Part shown: positions 58,478 to 64,000 of the stretch, piece after piece
Layout of the letters: every line of letters begins with the position of its first letter
Position numbering within the stretch: the first letter of the stretch is position 1
NCBI GenBank assembly: GCA_964034945.1
Contig: OZ035960.1
Location: 103,098,733-103,162,732 of the forward strand
DNA length: 64,000 nt
From: Chrysopilus asiliformis
Lineage: Eukaryota; Arthropoda; Insecta; Diptera; Rhagionidae
Direction: 5' to 3'
The notes under the pieces: generated by a model
The model's input: only the letters and a program-made list of their open reading frames with translations
What the model was told of the DNA's origin: nothing
Databases searched by the model: none
Position numbers and translations under genes: made by a program

Positions 58478-59121
58478 CTTAAAATCCACCTGTAGACGAC
58501 ATGTCGAAGAAATCGCCTTTAAATAACTACATAAAATTGAAGATCGTACGAACGAGATGAAAAGCCAGCGGGTCTCAACCTTTTTGTTTCAAGTGATCTG
58601 TTTTGTGACCACTCTTAAGACGTAGGGGCTGTCTCCATAAAATACGTCATACGGTTAGGGAGAAGGGGTGGCGGGGGGTATGCGGATATATCCCTTAAAA
58701 AGTATGAGCCGCAGGGGAATTTTTTTTAAACATTATGTTGTAGGAAAAATGAGGCCCCGGAAAAATTTTTTATCGTTGAATGTGAATTATAACTTTAATT
58801 TATTCAAAAAAATAATCAAATTTTCAAATTTTTGCTTGGAAAGCTTTTGGCGTCGAAAAATTTCTATTTTTGCCCCGATATTCTATCAACGCCTGCTACA
58901 TTGTAGGGTGTCTGGACATTTTTTTGTAGTATTGTAAAAATTTGAGTATTTAATACGACATTAGATCAGTTACAATGATTCATGAATACCACTATTTTTT
59001 TACTTAAACGTAGCATAAGAAAGTATTGTATTCATGAAAAAATTCGAACTCTTAGTTTTACCTAAAAACATTTCCCGAGCACTCTCGAATCGATTGGAAC
59101 ATTATTACTAAGATGTATTTC

Positions 59122-59649
59122 TGTCTATTAGTCTGTTAATCTGTTAGTCTGTTAGTCTGTTAGTCTGTTAGTCTGTTAGTCTGTTAATCTGTTAGTCTGT
59201 TAGTCTGTTAGTCTGTTAGTCTGTTAGTCTGTTAGTCTGTTAGTCTGTTAGTCTGTTAGTCTGTTAGTCTGTTAGTCTGTTAGTCTGTTAGTCTGTTAGT
59301 CTGTTAGTCTGTTAGTCTGTTAGTCTGTTAGTCTGTTAGTCTGTTAGTCTGTTAGTCTGTTAGTCTGTTAGTCTGTTAGTCTGTTAGTCTGTTAGTCTGT
59401 TAGTCTGTTAGTCTGTTAGTCTGTTAGTCTGTTAGTCTGTTAGTCTGTTAGTCTGTTAGTCTGTTAGTCTGTTAGTCTGTTAGTCTGTTAGTCTGTTAGT
59501 CTGTTAGTCTGTTAGTCTGTTAGTCTGTTAGTCTGTTAGTCTGTTAGTCTGTTAGTCTGTTAGTCTGTTAGTCTGTTAGTCTGTTAGTCTGTTAGTCTGT
59601 TAGTCTGTTAGTCTGTTAGTCTGTTAGTCTGTTAGTCTGTTAGTCTGTG
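59122..59649. repeat. (GTCTGTTA)n array, about 65 copies
   Basis: Almost pure octanucleotide array of more than 500 bp with two GTTAATCT variants near the start, followed by ...GAGCCATGAAATTTTACAGG and family C-like units up to about 60240. Confidence 0.97.
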
Positions 59650-60240
59650 TACAAGATTTCTCATACACTATTAGAGCTGGAGCCATGAAATTTTACAGGA
59701 GTGTTTGGTTTTGGAAAAGTACGATCCTAATAAATGTTTCATGGAAATCCGTTAACAGTTTTTCGCTGATTACTCTGAAACTACGAATTTTTCAGTAGTC
59801 TTGGGTATAACCAAAGTTAAAGACAGTCAAATTTCTTACACTTTTGTCTTTTATTAGAACTCAAAAAAAAAAAACTCAAACCGGTGTCGAGATATATTGT
59901 ACAATTATTTAAAAAAAATCAGTTTTTAGCGATTATCTCGCAAAATAACGGGTTTTTGGTTATTTTTTGTATGAGATGAATTGAAGAGAATATTATTTGC
60001 CACAATTTTGTCGTTCACTGTTATCCGCTATCTTTTACCGTTATTGAGATATTTTCATCAAAACTTGCAAAAATAGATTTTTGTAAATTGCTTGCAAACT
60101 AACGGTTTTATGAAAAAACAATTCAAATAAAAATTAAAGATATTTAAATTCTCTATATTTTTGCGTTTTACCATAAATCGATATCTTTTACCGTTATCGG
60201 GATATTTTAGATTTTGTAAAAAAATCATATTTTTACATAT

Positions 60241-63200
60241 CCTAATATTTTTTTTTATATATACGCAGATTTTGTATAAGAAAGCCATGTGCTATTCTCA
60301 TCAGATATTTTTATTTTTTGAATTGTAAGAATGCATATGCGATCCATCGTTATAGACTCTTGCAAAAGCAGTGGGATGTTAGTGGGCAGACTTAAGAAAC
60401 GCTTAGGACAATTTATTATCAGGAGATATCCTTGTAATATCAAAGCGTAACGCACAGATACAAGTATGCTGGCACATATAATATATTTATTTAAATATTC
60501 ATGCCTGCAGCGCTAGTAAAAAAAAATATGTACCCATTTATAAACTCGTACTCTTTTCCTTGTCATGTTCCATACCTAGTGGGTATCCTGTTTTTAGCTG
60601 CGTAACATCAATCATTGTAATCATAAACTCCTTTTTTTATCCCTAATAAATTTTGTCACGCTTTCTTCATTTTTAAAACTTTCTAAAAGTTTATTTTGAC
60701 GTTGTCGATATTTCTTGGCATTCGCTTAACGTGAGCTGAGCATCCACTTGAAATATCATAAAATGTTGGAAATGAAGGCAAAAAAGTGTAACTAAAAACA
60801 ACGCATAATGTACACTTTTTTATAACACAATTATAAAGATATAACGAAAAACCATTTGTCGGTGTGTCTATGGAGTTGCTCGTTTATATAAACATACAGA
60901 GTATAATATTATGCTACTTGTTTGGTTTAGTAGATACATAAATATCCAAAATAATGGCATGTGAGCTTTATCGTCTTAAACTTAAGAAAGTGAATGATAT
61001 CACATCAGAGATAATTAGAGCATCTCTTTTATGCCATAAGGACGAGCGTTAAATGAACCCTGGCAAAGTGTATTCAATTTAAGCGTCGCTGGCAACATAA
61101 AAATGGATAGAATTTTCGTCGTTTTTTTCCCTTTTTCTTGGCGTACCCATACTATGTTTATACAGTTATGTATGTAGGTGTGCGTATTTCGTATATAAGG
61201 GTGATGGCAATCTTGTCAGTACTAGAAAAAAAATCCGCAAATTTTTCTCAAGGAATTACTGGGTAATGAATAAAAAAATGTGTCGGCGTCGTCTGTGTTA
61301 GCCCATGCTGGATGATGTTGATGATCATGATTACGATGGGGGGTGGGAGGGAAATTTTCTGGTTATTCAGGATATGCAAAGGAGGAGGATTTAATATAAT
61401 GGGGATATAAAAATCTTCCCACTCTCACGCATAATAATATAATATCTATTCACTCTGTATATATATAGGGTAAAATTGTGACAAACATATATAATATTTT
61501 ATCTAAAAGTCAAGCTAAAAGCTTTTTATGCTCTTTTGTATGACAGGATTTTCATTGCGGCAGTGATTTCTGCGGTTGGGTCAAAAAATTGGCATCGCGA
61601 AGGAGTTTCGTATGTGTATAAAATTAGATACAATGCCAATGCGAAAATATTTTCATCCTTCAGGAATAGCCAAAAAAAACTCTACTTTTTTTTCTGAAAA
61701 TCACTCCTATTTGTTTGCTTTTAAGGTGCCATTAACAATCTCTGTTGCAGTTAAATCCGACGTATTTCTGTAAAACACCGCTTAGTTGATACCAAAAAGT
61801 TGAGGATTTAAAGTGGTAGGGCCTGTATATGCCGGCCGTCAATGGTAAGGAGTTTACCAGCACATAAATATTCCTTGGCTGATGCTGCCTGATGCCTTCT
61901 CAGACGATGAAATATGTGTTTTTCTAGGGAATAAAAGTTTACCCATTTTACTTCACCCGTCGCGTCGTGTGTTGGTGTTTTTCTTTTAACCACAGATATT
62001 TTTGGGGAGCTTAGCAAGTGCTAGACATTTATTACGGGAATTAAATTCAGTCATACAAACCGATTTTCGTGGTTTTGTCTGCGGGATTTTCTTTTCTGTG
62101 CCTGATCTTGATTGTGTGGACCAAAAATGTCTGAATATATGGACTTTCTCTAATATCAATGGGGTAGGTTTTCAGATCTTAGATTTTCTTTACAAACGTT
62201 GAACGAAGAACTGAAGCGCTGCGTTGGAATTTTATTTATTTATTTTTTTCGTGAACGTTTACTAAATAACATAAATCACTCAAAATACGAGAGCCTTGTC
62301 ACTGACTTGGCTTTCTTTTTATTAAAAGTTTATTTCTTTTAGCTAGCCGTCTACTTCTGTTTTTGATTTGAATATCTTGATTATGTTTGTTGGGGGAATC
62401 TTTTATTACTTTTATTCAAATTTTTGGGCTAAAAGAGGTCAACGTATGGGTTTTTTCATGCAGGCATTTTCCGTCAAATAAAAAAAACTGTAAAATTTCG
62501 CTTAACCCAATTTTTTTAAACTCAAAAACATGCATTTATTCCGGAGAGGTTTCTTTGACAGTACACACACTTTTTTTTAAGGAATAAATAATATTTGGGC
62601 AATGCTGGCAAAGTGAGCGATACTGGCGAAGTAAGCGGTTCTGGCGCGTAGAGCGATATTTTAATATAGACTGTTCTTCGAGGTCGTAAAACAAATAATA
62701 ACAAAAATAAAAAATACTAACAAAAATCTGGTTCCTCTTGAGCAAATTTGTTTATTGACAAAATCTCAACAATTTTTTTTTGTTAAACTGTTAAAAGAAT
62801 TGTTTGAAAAACATATAAATATAAACATTTTTTGTCATTTTGACAAATTACGCATTGTTAGTTCACAATTGCTTTATTGATTTAACAAAACACAACTTAT
62901 AAGTTTATTTTTGTGAAAATAACAATTTTTTTTGTTGAACAAAGATTTCCCTCCAAAAATATTTGTTCCAATTGATAGTTTTTTTTTTTTATTTTAACAA
63001 AAATTTGGTTAATTTAACAATGATTTTATCCATATGACCAATTTTTTCTCTGAGTGCAGAAGCCGAAGCCGAAGCCGAACTTCGGCCTTTTTCTTAACCT
63101 TCGGCTGAAACTGAACAAGAAACCGAAGGTTTGGATAAAAGCAGAGCTGAATGTTTGCCGTAAAGCAATTGCGATTCTATTAAAATATTTTTTTTTCGTT

Positions 63201-63280
63201 AAAAATAATTCATAAATTTGAAAATTTACAAAACCGAAGCACAAACAATCATAAAGGAATATTTTTATTAACAATTTGAT
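60241..63280. other. Intergenic, no gene supported
   Basis: AT-rich with short ORFs lacking motifs. 63056-63145 is a TTCGGC-rich repeat like 6350-6515. Confidence 0.4.
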
Positions 63281-63556
63281 ATCTTAAAAAAAAAATAAAA
63301 AATAATTTTTTTAAAAAAAGCTTTTATTAAAAAAGAATGCACTAAAAAGAAAAAAATAATTTTCTGGACGCTGTGTATCACAAATATAAAAGCTTTTTAA
63401 AAGCGAGATAAATTTTTATTTTACTGTTTTATGCTTTATCTCGCTTTTTAAAAGCTTTTATATTTGTGATACACAGCGTCCAGAAAATTATTTTTTTCTT
63501 TTTAGTGCATTCTTTTTTAATAAAAGCTTTTTTTAAAAAATTTATTTTTTATTTTT
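63281..63556. repeat. Long near-perfect hairpin, arms about 120-130 bp
   Basis: Arms about 63281-63411 and 63433-63556 around a loop of about 21 nt. Near the loop they pair through TTTCTGGACGCTGTGTATCA / TGATACACAGCGTCCAGAAA and GAATGCACTAAAAAG / CTTTTTAGTGCATTC with very few mismatches. No ORF. A foldback element or MITE is likely; target duplication unclear in A/T runs. Confidence 0.85.
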
Positions 63557-63599
63557 TTTATTTTGTTCTTTTTAGTCTTCGAATATATATCCTTACATT

Positions 63600-64000
63600 T
63601 GAGATGTCCTTACAGGCTTTTTAACTTGAGAATCGTATTCAGCGACCCCAAAAACCCCCAGAATAGATTTTTTTCCGGAAAATTTGGAGAAAGGGATAAT
63701 CACGTTATCCTTACAGGACCTTCCGTTATCCTTACAGACTTTTTAATGGCAGATTCGGATTTAGCGACCTCAAAAACCCCCAGAATAGATTTTTTTCCGG
63801 AAAATTTGGAGAAAGGGATAATCACGTTATCCTTACAGGACCTTCCGTTATCCTTACAGACTTTTTAATGACAGATTCGGATTCAACGACCTCAAAAACC
63901 CCCAGAATAGATTTTTTTCCGGAGAATTTGGAGAAAAGGATAATCACGTTATCCTTACAGGACCTTCCGTTATCCTTACCGACTTTTTAATGACAGATTC
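63600..64000. repeat. 122-bp minisatellite, three or more units, runs off the end
   Basis: GGATAATCACGTTATCC recurs at 63694, 63816 and 63938, exactly 122 bp apart. Units share AACCCCCAGAATAGATTTTT and TTACAGGACCTTCCGTTATC with few changes. Single related units occur at 26450-26700 and inside 17903-18669. Confidence 0.9.

Noticed and set aside
59122..59649. Regular repeats resembling a CRISPR array
   Set aside because: A pure octamer array without unique spacers, in a eukaryotic genome.

Overview
The window is animal nuclear DNA, most likely from a dipteran insect. It is strongly AT-rich, genes are split by GT-AG introns (several only 49-68 nt), and mobile-element debris is dense. One gene is a clear crustacean cardioactive peptide (CCAP) receptor whose loops and C-terminal tail resemble the fly protein closely. 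There is no bacterial gene organisation, so ribosome binding sites, operons and CRISPR arrays are not expected and none were seen. The species is inference.

Layout. 1-10521 (minus): an SLC5-type sodium/solute symporter gene, ten exons recovered, 3' end cut by the window edge; its first intron is about 5 kb and full of repeats. 10522-28214: repeat-rich intergenic DNA with Helitron-like elements, several MITEs and modular microsatellite-tailed repeats. 28215-29348 (plus): a three-exon gene for an unrecognised Lys/Ser-rich coiled-coil protein. 29349-36620: more repeats. 36621-40203 (minus): CCAP receptor from TM1 to the stop, with a candidate N-terminal exon at 46771-46823. 47497-54293: a complete, very young LTR retrotransposon on the minus strand, with 2.1-kb LTRs, a 4-bp target duplication, a tRNA-Lys primer binding site, one 344-aa ORF and a tRNA-Lys-like remnant. 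54298-64000: repeats only, including a 520-bp octanucleotide array, nested MITEs, a long hairpin and a 122-bp minisatellite that runs off the end.

The three host genes have no evident functional link: a membrane transporter, a neuropeptide receptor and an unknown protein. The most unusual material is the LTR element (oversized LTRs, primer-tRNA remnant, antisense splice signals), the Helitron-like family defined by a hairpin plus CTAG end, and one microsatellite-plus-GAAATTT module that recurs in otherwise different repeat families. Nested insertions can be dated relative to one another because uninterrupted paralogous copies lie in the same window. All calls were made by reading the sequence; no alignment, database search or folding was run.
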